Shown in pieces: positions 31,023-40,089 of a DNA stretch of 45,676 nucleotides. The notes under the pieces are model-generated. The model was given only the letters and a program-made list of their open reading frames with translations. It did not search any database and had not been told where the DNA came from. Every line of letters starts with the position of its first letter. The stretch's first letter is position 1. Both the position numbers and the translations under genes were made by a program. This DNA is from an uncultured Verrucomicrobiae bacterium. Lineage in GTDB: Bacteria > Verrucomicrobiota > Verrucomicrobiia > Limisphaerales > J093. The stretch covers positions 1 to 45,676 of the forward strand of contig CALFAV010000010.1 in NCBI GenBank assembly GCA_937946835.1, read 5' to 3'.

Positions 31023-33544
31023 TGCACCACACCGACTCCGGTCACCCCTCCAACGCCGCCCACACCGCCGACGCCGGCGCCACCAACGCCGCCGACTCCT
31101 CCGAACCCCCCGATGCCGCCGCCGATGCCGCCAGCCTGGTTGAAGGAAACCACCGTCTGGAGGTCAATGATCTGAATCTGCGCCTGCCGGCCACTGACGG
31201 TGGTCACCTTGGGGGCCGAAAGGATGTCCACCCCGCCCCGTTGCTCCAAGGCCCGGATCACGACGCGAAACTGAGGGTCGGTCAAGATGCCGGTCAGGGT
31301 TGCCACCGTCGGAATTGCCGTGCCGCCGATCTCCGTGCTGCGCAGACCGGAAGTGACCAACTGGTCGGTCGAGGGATTTGGCGCCACGGACGGGACGCCA
31401 AAGTTGCCCGGGAAGACTCCAAACGGATTGGCCGCCGACGGAGCCCCCGCGTACGAGGGCGCCGTGCCGCCGGACAAACCCAGGTTGCCGCCAGCCATGT
31501 TCCAATTGCCCAAGAACCAGTCAAAGCCCAGCGCCTTGGCGTCATCCTGACCGATTTCCACAAACTTCACCTCGATGGTCACCTGGTCGGGGGTGAAGTT
31601 CAGTGCCTGGATCGCCTGCTCGATAATGTCGAGATCGTCCAACGTGGCCCGCACAAGCAGGATCCCCGTTCGATCGTTGAAGAACAGCGCCTTGCCCTGC
31701 GCGTTTTGGAACCCGCCCGCGGGGGTGGCCCCGGCAAAAGCCCCTCCACCGGCCACTCCCACGCCCTGACCCAGGACGTTGGGACCACCCAAATCCACGC
31801 CAGCCGCGACAAAATAGGCGCGCACCAGGTCGTTCACATACTGCATGAGCGTCGAGCCGGCTACACCCGTCGGAGTGCCGCCGCTTCCCAGACCACCACC
31901 GCCGCCCCCGCCAAAGCCCCCACCACCCAGGCCGCCGCCGATGCCACCACCGCCGAAGCCGCCACCGCCGAAACCTCCGCCCCCAAAGCCCCCACCGCCG
32001 AGGCCGCCGCCGCCAAACCCACCGCCAAAACCACCACCCACGGTCACCCGACCAAAAGTGATCCCGCCGCCCCCAAAACCGCCTTGTCCGCCGAAGCCGC
32101 CGCCGCCGAAGCCGCCGCCGAGGCCGCCGCCGCCGAAGCCACCACCGCCGAAGCCGCCACCGCCAAAGCCGCCACCGCCAAAGCCGCCACCGATGCCGCC
32201 CCCGCCAATGAGGGTGCTGTAGTCAATGGCATACACCCCCTCCAGACCCTGGACAAAGGTGTTGGGGTTAACCCGGAAGGTCCGGGTGAAGAGCTGCTGC
32301 GGTTCGGGTATTTTCTTGCTGAAAACCACCGCATATTCCTCCACGGAGTATTTGATCGGTTTTTCAGCAACCTTGACGATCGCATCAAGCACATCCGCCA
32401 GGCGGATGTCGCGCAGGGCGGGGTCAATTTTGATGATCACCTCGGCCAGGTCGTAGCGCTCCTGCTGGGGCGCCGCCGGTACCACTGCTCCGGTGGTGGG
32501 ATCGAACGTGGTCAGGCCCGGCCCAAACTGCCCGAGTTGAGCCGGCGCCTGGGAGTCAATTTCCGGCGCGATGATGTAGTTGATGCCGCGCTTTTCCGGG
32601 TCGCGCAGCCGGGTTTCCTCATCCAGATACTTGACCACCTCGCTCAAGGGCACGCCGGGAAACCGCACGTCATTTAAACGGATTTTGTCGAGTTTGGAGT
32701 AAATCAGCCGCCGGCCCGGGCCGGTGTGCACCGTGTTGGTGCGGGCGAACGGGTTGCCGGAGGGCATTTTCTCGCGCGCCAACGGCGGGTTCCACGCCCG
32801 CTCCACCTCGACCATTTTATTGCGGGCCATGATTTCGCGTTTGACCGCGTCCTGGGAGTACCGGGCTTCCTGGACCAGGGTCAGGTAGTACCCCGCGGCC
32901 CGGTTGGTGGGGTCCAGTTCGGCCGCCTTGCGCAGCTTGGCCTCGGCTTCGTCCAGCTTGCCCATTTCGTACAGGAGTTTGCCGTCCTGGACCAGGGTGG
33001 CCGCATCGGTGCGAACCTGGGCCGCCTCCGGGAGTTTGGCCACGATTTCCTTGCTGGGCACGCGGCCCTTTTGCTCCTCGAGGGCCTGGTCCACCCGGAC
33101 CTTCAACTTCTGGGCCTCGTCATTGCGCGGGTCCACGCGCAGCACCCGCTGGAGTTGGCGATTGGCCTCTTCGTAATTGGCGCTGGCGATGGAACGGCGC
33201 GCCTGGGTGAGGTACGCCTCGGTGAAGCCGGCGATCACCTGCTGGCGCTCGCTCTCGATGCCCGCATCGCCGATGCGCTGGACCAGGTTCCAGCACTCTT
33301 CGTACAGGCGGACGGCGTTGGGCAGGTCCCCTCGCGCCCGCGTCTCCAGGGCGTCCTGGAGGGTTTTGCGCAGTTGAATGGTCAGTTCCTGACGGCGGAC
33401 AGCCTCCGCGTCCGCCAGCGCGGCGGCATCGGGTTGCGCGGCGAGGCCGGTCCGGGGGCCTGCCACTGTCACCACCAGGGCAGCGGTCAGCAGGGTGAAC
33501 GCGAAACGAATCATGGGCGTGGGTTTTCTCGCAACGGAAGACAT
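31019..33544 (-). CDS. Secretin N-terminal half with TPR, N-domains and Gly-rich insertion (Amuc_1098-like)
   Basis: 841 residues. The signal peptide lies within the first about 35 residues (ATG 33544, or 33514). A helical TPR-like region (about 50-235) is followed by N0/STN-like segments (LIYSKLDKIRLNDVRFPGVPL; IDPALRDIRLADVLDAI). Next is a long low-complexity FGGGG-type stretch (about 445-560), then a secretin N-type domain ending FNDRTGILLVRATLDDLDIIEQAI and the first barrel part through LSAPKVTTVSGRQAQIQI. It then ends in a second Gly/Val-rich tail instead of the second half of the barrel, which is encoded separately by the next gene. The arrangement and neighbours match the Akkermansia Amuc_1098 family pilus outer-membrane protein. 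Predicted role: outer-membrane pore for a pilus-like or type II-like system. Confidence 0.88.
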   Translation of the reverse strand: MSSVARKPTPMIRFAFTLLTAALVVTVAGPRTGLAAQPDAAALADAEAVRRQELTIQLRKTLQDALETRARGDLPNAVRLYEECWNLVQRIGDAGIESERQQVIAGFTEAYLTQARRSIASANYEEANRQLQRVLRVDPRNDEAQKLKVRVDQALEEQKGRVPSKEIVAKLPEAAQVRTDAATLVQDGKLLYEMGKLDEAEAKLRKAAELDPTNRAAGYYLTLVQEARYSQDAVKREIMARNKMVEVERAWNPPLAREKMPSGNPFARTNTVHTGPGRRLIYSKLDKIRLNDVRFPGVPLSEVVKYLDEETRLRDPEKRGINYIIAPEIDSQAPAQLGQFGPGLTTFDPTTGAVVPAAPQQERYDLAEVIIKIDPALRDIRLADVLDAIVKVAEKPIKYSVEEYAVVFSKKIPEPQQLFTRTFRVNPNTFVQGLEGVYAIDYSTLIGGGGIGGGFGGGGFGGGGFGGGGFGGGGLGGGFGGGGFGGQGGFGGGGITFGRVTVGGGFGGGFGGGGLGGGGFGGGGFGGGGFGGGGIGGGLGGGGFGGGGGGGLGSGGTPTGVAGSTLMQYVNDLVRAYFVAAGVDLGGPNVLGQGVGVAGGGAFAGATPAGGFQNAQGKALFFNDRTGILLVRATLDDLDIIEQAIQALNFTPDQVTIEVKFVEIGQDDAKALGFDWFLGNWNMAGGNLGLSGGTAPSYAGAPSAANPFGVFPGNFGVPSVAPNPSTDQLVTSGLRSTEIGGTAIPTVATLTGILTDPQFRVVIRALEQRGGVDILSAPKVTTVSGRQAQIQIIDLQTVVSFNQAGGIGGGIGGFGGVGGVGGAGVGGVGGVGGVTGVGVVQ
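31870..32215 (-). repeat. Low-complexity GGC/GGT-rich repeat encoding FGGGG units
   Basis: Inside the secretin gene a run of near-identical 15-bp units encodes Phe-Gly-Gly-Gly-Gly and close variants, interrupted once by a short non-repetitive segment (I-T-F-G-R-V-T-V). Such units are prone to slippage and copy-number change. Confidence 0.8.
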
Positions 33545-33571
33545 AAAGCAATCTCGATTCCGGGGGTCTCC

Positions 33572-34387
33572 TCAGCGGCGAAACGGGATGACCGTGCGCC
33601 GTTTGGACTGGTCATCCTCGATGGTTACGTCGGTGTCGCGGATGGCCACGACGTTGTACGTGGCACCGGCCACGGTGAGTTTGGAACCCGGCCGCAGGCG
33701 GCTGAAGGTTCGCCCCTCGCGCTCGTGGCGCAGGTCGGCCGAGTAGCCCGCCACCTCGGTGTGGGGCTTGTCTTTCGAGACGGTGACCTGTTCGCGCGTG
33801 TCGGTGAGCTGCACCCGGATGGCATCCGGTTCCTCGGGAGGGCCGATGATGTCCTTGATGAGGATCGGGTCGCTGGCCGCCGGCTTGTCATTGGTGGCCA
33901 GGATAACGATCCGGCCGCGGGCCAGGGCGGCATTGGTGGAGGCCTGGTTTTGAATGTAGAACCGGTAGCGCGTCCCAAACGCGGCACTGCTCCCCTGAGA
34001 GATCCCCTGGTACTCGATCTTGAGCAACAGCGGCGTGATGCTCGTGACGGTCAGTCCTTCCACCCCGGAGGGCGGGGGTGGAATTGGCGGCCAACCTCCC
34101 GGTCCCGGGCCTTTGCGCCAGGTGCCGGCCGGGTTGAACAACCCGTGCGTCCCCTTGCCGAAGGCAAACTCCACGCGGGAAGTGGCCCGCCGCAGCACGG
34201 CCTCGTTGGTGGACAGGTCCAGGGGTTTGAGCGGCTCGACCCGACCGTCTTCAATGGCAGTGGTCACTTCGGCCAGGCGCTCCCGCACTTTGGCGACCTC
34301 AAAGGGGAGATACCCGGCGGCGATCGCCAATCCCAGCAACACCACGCTCAGGATCAGCTTCTCGTAGTGGTTTTTGAGAAACTCCAT
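33572..34387 (-). CDS. Amuc_1099-like pilus-system protein
   Basis: 271 residues from ATG 34387, chosen because MEFLKNHYEKLILSVVLLGLAIAAGYLPF forms the expected short cytoplasmic start and single membrane helix, and because it begins 4 bases after the upstream stop; the open frame upstream is Arg-rich shadow sequence. The remainder is predicted periplasmic: a charged helix, a Pro/Gly-rich linker (about 105-125) and a beta-rich domain ending in short SH3-like strands (GSKLTVAGATYNVVAIRDTDVTIEDD). Position between the Amuc_1100-like gene and the secretin, plus the MxFLKxHYEK start, supports the Amuc_1099 family. A GspC/PilP-like role linking the inner membrane to the secretin is inferred. Confidence 0.8.
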   Translation of the reverse strand: MEFLKNHYEKLILSVVLLGLAIAAGYLPFEVAKVRERLAEVTTAIEDGRVEPLKPLDLSTNEAVLRRATSRVEFAFGKGTHGLFNPAGTWRKGPGPGGWPPIPPPPSGVEGLTVTSITPLLLKIEYQGISQGSSAAFGTRYRFYIQNQASTNAALARGRIVILATNDKPAASDPILIKDIIGPPEEPDAIRVQLTDTREQVTVSKDKPHTEVAGYSADLRHEREGRTFSRLRPGSKLTVAGATYNVVAIRDTDVTIEDDQSKRRTVIPFRR

Positions 34388-34391
34388 AGAA

Positions 34392-35495
34392 CTAAAAGGC
34401 CGCCGCCGTCGCCGCATCGGGAGGGGTCTCTGCATCGGTTCCCTCGGAGCCCGGCAGGGCGGGGCCCCGGCGAGGTCGCGCCCGGCTCGCCGCCGCTTCC
34501 GCGGGGTCCAGCGGTCGCACCACATCCACCCAGGCCGCAACCCGGAAGGGTTTTTCCCGCACGATGATGTTGGCCTCGGCCCGGGCGGCCTCAGCCGCGG
34601 GGTCGGTGGGCTGGGGCATCATCGGGAAGCCGCGCATCCCGGGGCGGATGCCATAGCGCAGCATCATCATCATTTGCGGGCTGAGCCGGGGCATGTTGCC
34701 CTCGTCACCCCCCAGGCCCATGTCCACGGAGAACATGTCCACCTCGTTGGTTTCCCCCGTGTCCACGATCAGATTTTTGAGCAGGAAGTTGTGCGGGCTG
34801 CGAGCCAGGCCCTCCATGAAGGCCTGCAGTTCGCTGCTGAAGCCACGGAAGACCAATTCATAGGGGATGACCACCGCCAGTTCGTTGGTGGTCGGTTTGC
34901 GGGTCCAGTAATCGGACGGCCCGCCGCCAAAGGTCAATCCGGGCGAGTCCGCGGCCGAAACCGAGGGGCGCCGAATGCGTTCAATCTCGATGACCCGGGC
35001 GTCGAGCAAAATCTCGCTGAGCGTCTTGATCTCCATCAGCGCGCGGGTCAGGGGCGGGATGCTCTTGGGATCCAGGGCCAGGGACTGGAGATGGGTGGAA
35101 AACCCGAACGCGAAGTTGTCCGGCAGTTTGGTGCCCGCTTGGCGGGCGCGGCGTTGGAGACGGTCCAGGGTGTCCGCCAACAGCAGGCCGAAGGAACCGC
35201 TGTCCAGGTTGGTGGGGTAGGGCACGGGGACAAACTGGGCGCGGGCGCGCTCGAGGAAGTTGGTCAACTGGGCTTCCTGTTCCCGGGCCAGGGCGATGTT
35301 GTCCACCTTGCGATTGCCCGGGTGGGGCCGCATGCGCATCAGTTGTTGGAGTTTCTGGTCCTGCTCCTCCAACTGGGCGCTGACGGCGTGGCTCAACTGG
35401 ATCTTGGTGTAGAGGTAATAGCCCGAGGCGCCCAGGCCCACCAAGCCAATCACCCCGCTGAGGACCAGCCCGAGGTTCTTCTTGATCCAGTCCAT
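34392..35495 (-). CDS. Amuc_1100-like pilus-associated protein (PilO-like)
   Basis: 367 residues. Residues 1-30 are a short cytoplasmic start and one membrane helix (LGLVLSGVIGLVGLGASGYYLYT). Residues 35-85 are a predicted coiled coil (QLEEQDQKLQQLMRMR, REQEAQLTNFLERARAQF). Two alpha/beta domains follow with FGFSTHLQSLALD and VVIPYELVFRGFSSELQAFMEGL, the layout of PilO/GspM-like proteins and of Akkermansia Amuc_1100. The C-terminal 90 residues are Met/Pro/Ala-rich and probably disordered. The gene starts 3 bases after the stop of the PilM-PilN fusion gene, so it is translated from the same transcript. Amuc_1100 is known as a surface-accessible, TLR2-active protein; whether this homologue behaves similarly is unknown. 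Confidence 0.82.
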   Translation of the reverse strand: MDWIKKNLGLVLSGVIGLVGLGASGYYLYTKIQLSHAVSAQLEEQDQKLQQLMRMRPHPGNRKVDNIALAREQEAQLTNFLERARAQFVPVPYPTNLDSGSFGLLLADTLDRLQRRARQAGTKLPDNFAFGFSTHLQSLALDPKSIPPLTRALMEIKTLSEILLDARVIEIERIRRPSVSAADSPGLTFGGGPSDYWTRKPTTNELAVVIPYELVFRGFSSELQAFMEGLARSPHNFLLKNLIVDTGETNEVDMFSVDMGLGGDEGNMPRLSPQMMMMLRYGIRPGMRGFPMMPQPTDPAAEAARAEANIIVREKPFRVAAWVDVVRPLDPAEAAASRARPRRGPALPGSEGTDAETPPDAATAAAF

Positions 35496-35498
35496 ACC

Positions 35499-37430
35499 TT
35501 ACAGTTTGATCGGCTTGGCCAGCACGAGTTTGACGTCAAACCGGAAGGTGTTGGTACCCCCGTCGGGGCGCATCTGTCCGGAGAGTCGGGTGCCGTTGGT
35601 CCCCCCCACGAAAAGCGGGCTTTGCAGCAGCACGTTGGCCAGGGTGTCCACCAACTGTCGGTCGGCCCGCGGGTCCAACCGGCTCCAACTGATGGCCCGG
35701 CAGGTGAGGTTGATGATGGACACTTCATTGGTGTTGGGCCGACTGGGTGCGGGGGTGCCGGCGCCCATGTCGTCCGTCGTTTCCGCCACGGCTTCCCCGC
35801 CGCCCTGGCCCATCTGGTCCAGTTCACCGGAGGCCTGCATTTCCCGCAGCTTCTGCAGCATGGCGGGCGGGAGGCCGATCCCGTATCGGAGCATCATCTT
35901 CCAATCCATCATTTGAGGACGGGGGGATGATTCCTCGGTCTGTTCTTCGGGCGGGGCCTGAAAGTTCTCGGCCGCCATGTGCTCGATCCATACCGCGGTC
36001 TGCAAGAGGCCGGGCTGGGTGGTCAGGCGCTCGGTATTCACCAGCGCATTACGCAACTCGGTCAGGATGTCCGCCCAGGAAAACCGGGTCTCGAGCCACT
36101 CGGTGTACTGGTCCACTTTCTTTTGCGCCTCGTCCCGTTGGCGGAGGGCCGCGCGCAGTTGGTCGGCCTTCTGTTGCAGGCGGGCCACCTTGGGTTCGCG
36201 CTCGACGATGGCCTGCTGCTTGACCGCCGCCACGCGGTCGAAGAACAGCCCCATGGCCAGCACGGCGAGGATGAGGCTGATGGCCGCGGCGATGAAATAG
36301 GGCTTTTTCTGGTTGAGCTGCTGGCGTTTGAGGATGGTTTTGGGGATGAGGTTCAGCTCGATCGGGCAGCGGGTGGGGTTGCGCAACCCCAGCCCCACCA
36401 CCTCCCCAAAGGCATGGGCCACCTTGGCCAGTTCCTCGATGTTGACCGCGGGGTCAATCTCCACGTTCCGGAACGGATTGAAGTAATCCACCGGCAGGTT
36501 GAGCTTCTCGGCGAAGAACTGGGCGGTGTAGGCCATGATCGAGGCGCCGCCGGCCAGGAACACCCGCTGCGGCGCCGACCCGCCCTGTTGGCTGCGGTAG
36601 AACTGAATGGTCTGGTTGACCTGAATGTGCAGGCGGGTCATCACCTGCCGGGCAATCTTGGAAATGGCCGCCTGGCGGGGATTTTCCGGCTCCTCGTACG
36701 CGCCGCCCAGGCTCACAAACCCCTCGGCGATCTTGATTTTTTCCGCCTCGGCAAAGGGCAGTTTGGACTCGGCGGCAAATTCCTGGGTGATGGCGTTGGC
36801 CCCGATGTTGATGGTGCGGGCGTACACCTTGTCCTTCTCGAAGAACAGGACGTTGCTGGTCTTGGCGCCGATGTCCAGCAACATCGAGCAGCCCTCCATG
36901 TCGCTGTAGTTGTAACGGAAGGCGTTGGCCAGGGCGGCCGGGCTGGCATCCACCACGTCCAATCGCAGGCCCTGGGCCTCCGCCGCCTTGAACATGCCCT
37001 CGACCAGATTGGTTTTGATGGCCACCAGGAGGACCTCCAGCTCCCCCGTGGGCAGGGCGCCCAAAATCTGGTAATCCCACACCACCTCCTCAAGCGGGAA
37101 GGGCACGTTTTGCTGGGCCTCGTACTGAATGATCTGGGTGGCCTTGGAAGAGTCCACCGGGGGCAGCTTCAGGAACTTCGAGAAGGTCTGAAATCCGGGC
37201 GCGCTGACGTTGCAACTCCTGGCCGTGAAGGTCTTGCCGGCCATGATTTCCTGCAACGCCCGCTGGACCACCCCCTCGCGCGCCGCGTCCTGGCTGCCCG
37301 CCAGCCCCAGGGGTTTGACCGCGTAGCGCAGCAAACGAAGCGCCCCCGCTTCGGTGGCGTCAAACTCGGCAACCTTCAGCGTGCCCGCGCCAAAGTCTAT
37401 GCACAAAAATGACTTGGACGAATTTAGCAT
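35499..37430 (-). CDS. PilM-PilN fusion ATPase-fold protein (Amuc_1101-like)
   Basis: 643 residues from ATG 37430 (MLNSSKSFLCIDFGAGTLK), chosen because the actin-like fold begins at once. Residues 5-380 form a PilM/FtsA-like domain with the phosphate-binding CIDFGAGTLKVAEF, the second loop MLLDIGAKTSNVLFF and the adenosine motif VFLAGGASIM. Residues about 380-420 contain the PilN-type signature IELNLIPKTILKR, which in PilN binds PilM, followed by a membrane helix (YFIAAAISLILAVLAMGLFF), a coiled coil (about 425-470) and a periplasmic PilN-like domain. Cytoplasmic PilM and membrane PilN are usually two genes; here they are one chain. It is the first gene of the pilus-like block. A Met-rich, Pro-rich insert is present near 540-580. 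Confidence 0.88.
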   Translation of the reverse strand: MLNSSKSFLCIDFGAGTLKVAEFDATEAGALRLLRYAVKPLGLAGSQDAAREGVVQRALQEIMAGKTFTARSCNVSAPGFQTFSKFLKLPPVDSSKATQIIQYEAQQNVPFPLEEVVWDYQILGALPTGELEVLLVAIKTNLVEGMFKAAEAQGLRLDVVDASPAALANAFRYNYSDMEGCSMLLDIGAKTSNVLFFEKDKVYARTINIGANAITQEFAAESKLPFAEAEKIKIAEGFVSLGGAYEEPENPRQAAISKIARQVMTRLHIQVNQTIQFYRSQQGGSAPQRVFLAGGASIMAYTAQFFAEKLNLPVDYFNPFRNVEIDPAVNIEELAKVAHAFGEVVGLGLRNPTRCPIELNLIPKTILKRQQLNQKKPYFIAAAISLILAVLAMGLFFDRVAAVKQQAIVEREPKVARLQQKADQLRAALRQRDEAQKKVDQYTEWLETRFSWADILTELRNALVNTERLTTQPGLLQTAVWIEHMAAENFQAPPEEQTEESSPRPQMMDWKMMLRYGIGLPPAMLQKLREMQASGELDQMGQGGGEAVAETTDDMGAGTPAPSRPNTNEVSIINLTCRAISWSRLDPRADRQLVDTLANVLLQSPLFVGGTNGTRLSGQMRPDGGTNTFRFDVKLVLAKPIKL

Positions 37431-37564
37431 GGTCTTCGCCCGGGTTGCGACGGCGCGGAGCAAACCACCTGTCGGCCCCGGCCGGCACAACGTCGAGATG
37501 GTGCAGTCTGCTTACCGGATCTGAATCCGACGGTCAAACAGAAACGTGGCTCAATCGCCATAAA

Positions 37565-38605
37565 TCACCTTGCGCTTCCCGTCCCGGCCTTCAATTTCGA
37601 CCGAAACCACGCAATGGTCTTCTCCAAGCCCTCGGACAAGGGGACTTGGGGGTTCCATTTAAGCAAGTTCTGTGCGCGGGTGATGTCCGGCCGGCGTTGC
37701 TTCGGGTCGTCGGCGGGCAGGGGCCGAAACACAATCCGGCTGCGGGAACCCACCGCGCGAATCACCGCTTCGGCAAACTCCAGCATGGTCATTTCGACCG
37801 GGTTGCCGATGTTCACCGGCAGGGGGTAATCCGACATCATCAGCCGGTACACCCCCTCGATCAGGTCCGAGCAGTAGCAAAAACTGCGGGTTTGACGCCC
37901 GTCGCCGTAAACCGTCAGCGGCTTGTTCCGCAGCGCCGCCGCGATGAACGCCGGCACCACCCGCCCGTCGTTCATCCGCATCCGCGGTCCGTAGGTGTTG
38001 AAAATGCGCACGATGCGCGTCTCCAACCCGTGCTCGTTGTGGTAGGCCATCGTCAGGGCCTCGGCAAAGCGCTTGGCCTCGTCGTAGCAGCCCCGCGGGC
38101 CGATGGGGTTCACGTTGCCCCAGTAGGTCTCCGGCTGAGGGTGCACGGTCGGATCGCCGTACACCTCGGAGGTTGAGGCCAGCAGAAAGCGGGCGCGTTT
38201 GTGCAGCGCCAGACCCAGCGCCTTGTGCGTGCCCAGCGACCCCACCTTGAGCGTCTGGATGGGCAGTTCCAGGTAATCCACCGGACTGGCCGGTGAAGCG
38301 AAGTGCCACACGTAATCCACCGGTCCATCCAGGAACAGGTACTCGGTCACGTCCTGGTGAATGAACCGGAAGGCCGGGTCGCCGGCGTGGTGGGCAATGT
38401 TGTCCACCGAGCCCGTGACCAGGTTGTCCAACACGATCACCCGGTGCCCCCGCTCCAGGAGCCGGTCCACCAGGTGCGAGCCCAGAAAGCCCGCACCCCC
38501 CGTCACCACGGACACGGGCGTCCGGGAGCGGCGGGCGCGGGGCCGCGGTCCGGCCGGGTTCAGCGGTTGGGCGGATTTTTTCATGCGTCGGGTTGATCGG
38601 AGCAT
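37565..38605 (-). CDS. UDP-glucuronate decarboxylase (UDP-xylose synthase type)
   Basis: 346 residues (ATG 38605 or 38584). An extended-SDR NAD-binding motif [14 protein letters not shown] lies at about 34-47, and the catalytic triad region has ASTSEVYG (143-150) and Y174-x3-K178. The segments [26 protein letters not shown] and [16 protein letters not shown] are typical of UXS enzymes, which oxidise and decarboxylate UDP-glucuronate to UDP-xylose in the cytoplasm. The first about 28 residues are basic and probably disordered. It starts 4 bases after the stop of the polyprenyl glycosylphosphotransferase gene, so it supplies a nucleotide sugar for the same exopolysaccharide. Another sugar epimerase/dehydratase activity is less likely. 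Confidence 0.92.
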   Translation of the reverse strand: MLRSTRRMKKSAQPLNPAGPRPRARRSRTPVSVVTGGAGFLGSHLVDRLLERGHRVIVLDNLVTGSVDNIAHHAGDPAFRFIHQDVTEYLFLDGPVDYVWHFASPASPVDYLELPIQTLKVGSLGTHKALGLALHKRARFLLASTSEVYGDPTVHPQPETYWGNVNPIGPRGCYDEAKRFAEALTMAYHNEHGLETRIVRIFNTYGPRMRMNDGRVVPAFIAAALRNKPLTVYGDGRQTRSFCYCSDLIEGVYRLMMSDYPLPVNIGNPVEMTMLEFAEAVIRAVGSRSRIVFRPLPADDPKQRRPDITRAQNLLKWNPQVPLSEGLEKTIAWFRSKLKAGTGSAR

Positions 38606-38609
38606 CCGT

Positions 38610-40010
38610 TCACCGGGCCCCCTGCCCGCGGAGGACCACCGGGATGGTCAGCAGCAGGATCTTCAGGTCCAGGCCCAGCGACCAGTTGTCAATGTACTCG
38701 AGGTCCAGACGCACCCACTCTTTGAAATCGCGCAGGTCGCTGCGCCCCCGGATCTGCCACAGGCAGGTTAACCCCGGCTTCACGCTCAGGCGGCGCCGGT
38801 GGGCCGGGTCGTCGAAGCGTTTGACCTCGCTCACCGGCAGCGGTCGCGGGCCCACCAGGCTCATCTGACCGGCCAGCACGTTGAACAACTGCGGCAGTTC
38901 ATCAATGCTGTACTTGCGCAGGAACCGGCCCCAGCGCGTGACCCGCGGGTCGTTGGTGACCTTGAAGACCGGGCCGTTCATCTCGTTGAGCGCCTCCAGC
39001 TCGTGCTTGCGCTGCTCGGCATCGGTCACCATCGAGCGGAACTTGAGCATGGTAAAGGGCCGGCCGTTGAGCCCGCAACGCTCCTGGCGGAAGAGCACCG
39101 GGCCGGGGGAGGTCAGCTTGATGCCCAGGGCCGCAATCGCCATCACCGGCGCGGTCAGGATCAACAACACCAGCGCGCCGCAGAAATCCAGCACCTGCTT
39201 GGCCAGCAGCGGCCAGGTGCTCGCCGGCACCGAGCGGTACACCAGCACCGGCCGGCCCTGAAACAGACCCACCGTGGTCTTCGAGATGCGCGGCTTGAAG
39301 AAATCCGCGATCACCCACACCTCCACCCCCTCGCGCTCGCACACCGCGATGGCCTGTTCGAGCTGGCCGAAGTAGGTGTGCTGCGCGGCCATGATCACCC
39401 CGTTGGGCGAATGCTCGTGCATCAGTTCCACCAGCCGCTCGACCGGCTCCTCGTTCAGGTTGACCTCCGCCGCGATCTCGAACTGCCGGCTGGGGTCGCG
39501 CCGGATTTCCTCCCGCACCTGGCGGGTTTCCTCGGGCGTGCCCACCAGGATCAGGCGCCGCTGGAGCTGCTGCCGGCCCAACCGGCTGGCGCGCCAGCGC
39601 CACAGCAGTTCCTCCTTCAAAAACACCAGCCCGAAACTGATCACCCCGAAATACAGCAGCACCGAGCGGGCGATCCCCAGCGTCTCGCGCATCAACCACA
39701 GCAGCACCACCAACCCCACCACCATCGTCCCGCACGCCCGGGCCAGCGCCCCCGCGGTCTGCCAGCGGGAGGGCAGCCACGGACGCCGGTAAAACCCGCT
39801 CAGCCGCAACACCAGCGGCGCCACCGGCACGATCAGCGCGAAGAGCCAGAAATAGTACGAAAAATCGAAAATCTCCCGCGTGCCCCCGAACAACTCAAAC
39901 GGCACCCGCTGCCGCAGGGCGTGGGCCAGATAGAAGCTCAGGCCGAACAGCCCGGCATCCACCACCATCTGCACCTGGGTTTGAAGGTCTCGCTGTTGGC
40001 GCAACATCAC
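38610..40010 (-). CDS. Polyprenyl glycosylphosphotransferase (exopolysaccharide initiation)
   Basis: 466 residues. Four N-terminal membrane helices (about 15-130), a Rossmann-like central CoA-binding-type domain ([15 protein letters not shown]), a fifth helix ([27 protein letters not shown]) and the catalytic bacterial sugar transferase domain with [51 protein letters not shown] and [14 protein letters not shown]. The family transfers a sugar phosphate from a nucleotide sugar to undecaprenyl phosphate at the inner membrane, the first step in assembly of an exopolysaccharide repeat unit. In verrucomicrobia it often accompanies exosortase loci, as here. The start [10 protein letters not shown] is the only sensible one. 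Confidence 0.95.
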   Translation of the reverse strand: MMLRQQRDLQTQVQMVVDAGLFGLSFYLAHALRQRVPFELFGGTREIFDFSYYFWLFALIVPVAPLVLRLSGFYRRPWLPSRWQTAGALARACGTMVVGLVVLLWLMRETLGIARSVLLYFGVISFGLVFLKEELLWRWRASRLGRQQLQRRLILVGTPEETRQVREEIRRDPSRQFEIAAEVNLNEEPVERLVELMHEHSPNGVIMAAQHTYFGQLEQAIAVCEREGVEVWVIADFFKPRISKTTVGLFQGRPVLVYRSVPASTWPLLAKQVLDFCGALVLLILTAPVMAIAALGIKLTSPGPVLFRQERCGLNGRPFTMLKFRSMVTDAEQRKHELEALNEMNGPVFKVTNDPRVTRWGRFLRKYSIDELPQLFNVLAGQMSLVGPRPLPVSEVKRFDDPAHRRRLSVKPGLTCLWQIRGRSDLRDFKEWVRLDLEYIDNWSLGLDLKILLLTIPVVLRGQGAR

Positions 40011-40058
40011 CGCTCACGCAAGCGCGTCGGTCCACTCTGCCAGCCCGGGCCGCCCCGC

Positions 40059-40075
40059 CGCAAAACTTCTTTGCG
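40059..40075. other. Short hairpin between EpsI and glycosylphosphotransferase genes
   Basis: A 6-bp CGCAAA/TTTGCG stem with a 5-nt loop lies in the 79-base gap between the two genes. It could attenuate transcription into the exopolysaccharide genes, but it has no T-tract. Confidence 0.25.
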
Positions 40076-40089
40076 CCCCGGGCCGCGCT

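Noticed and set aside
31845..32222. Plus-strand proline-rich protein
   Set aside because: Antisense image of the FGGGG repeats in the secretin gene.
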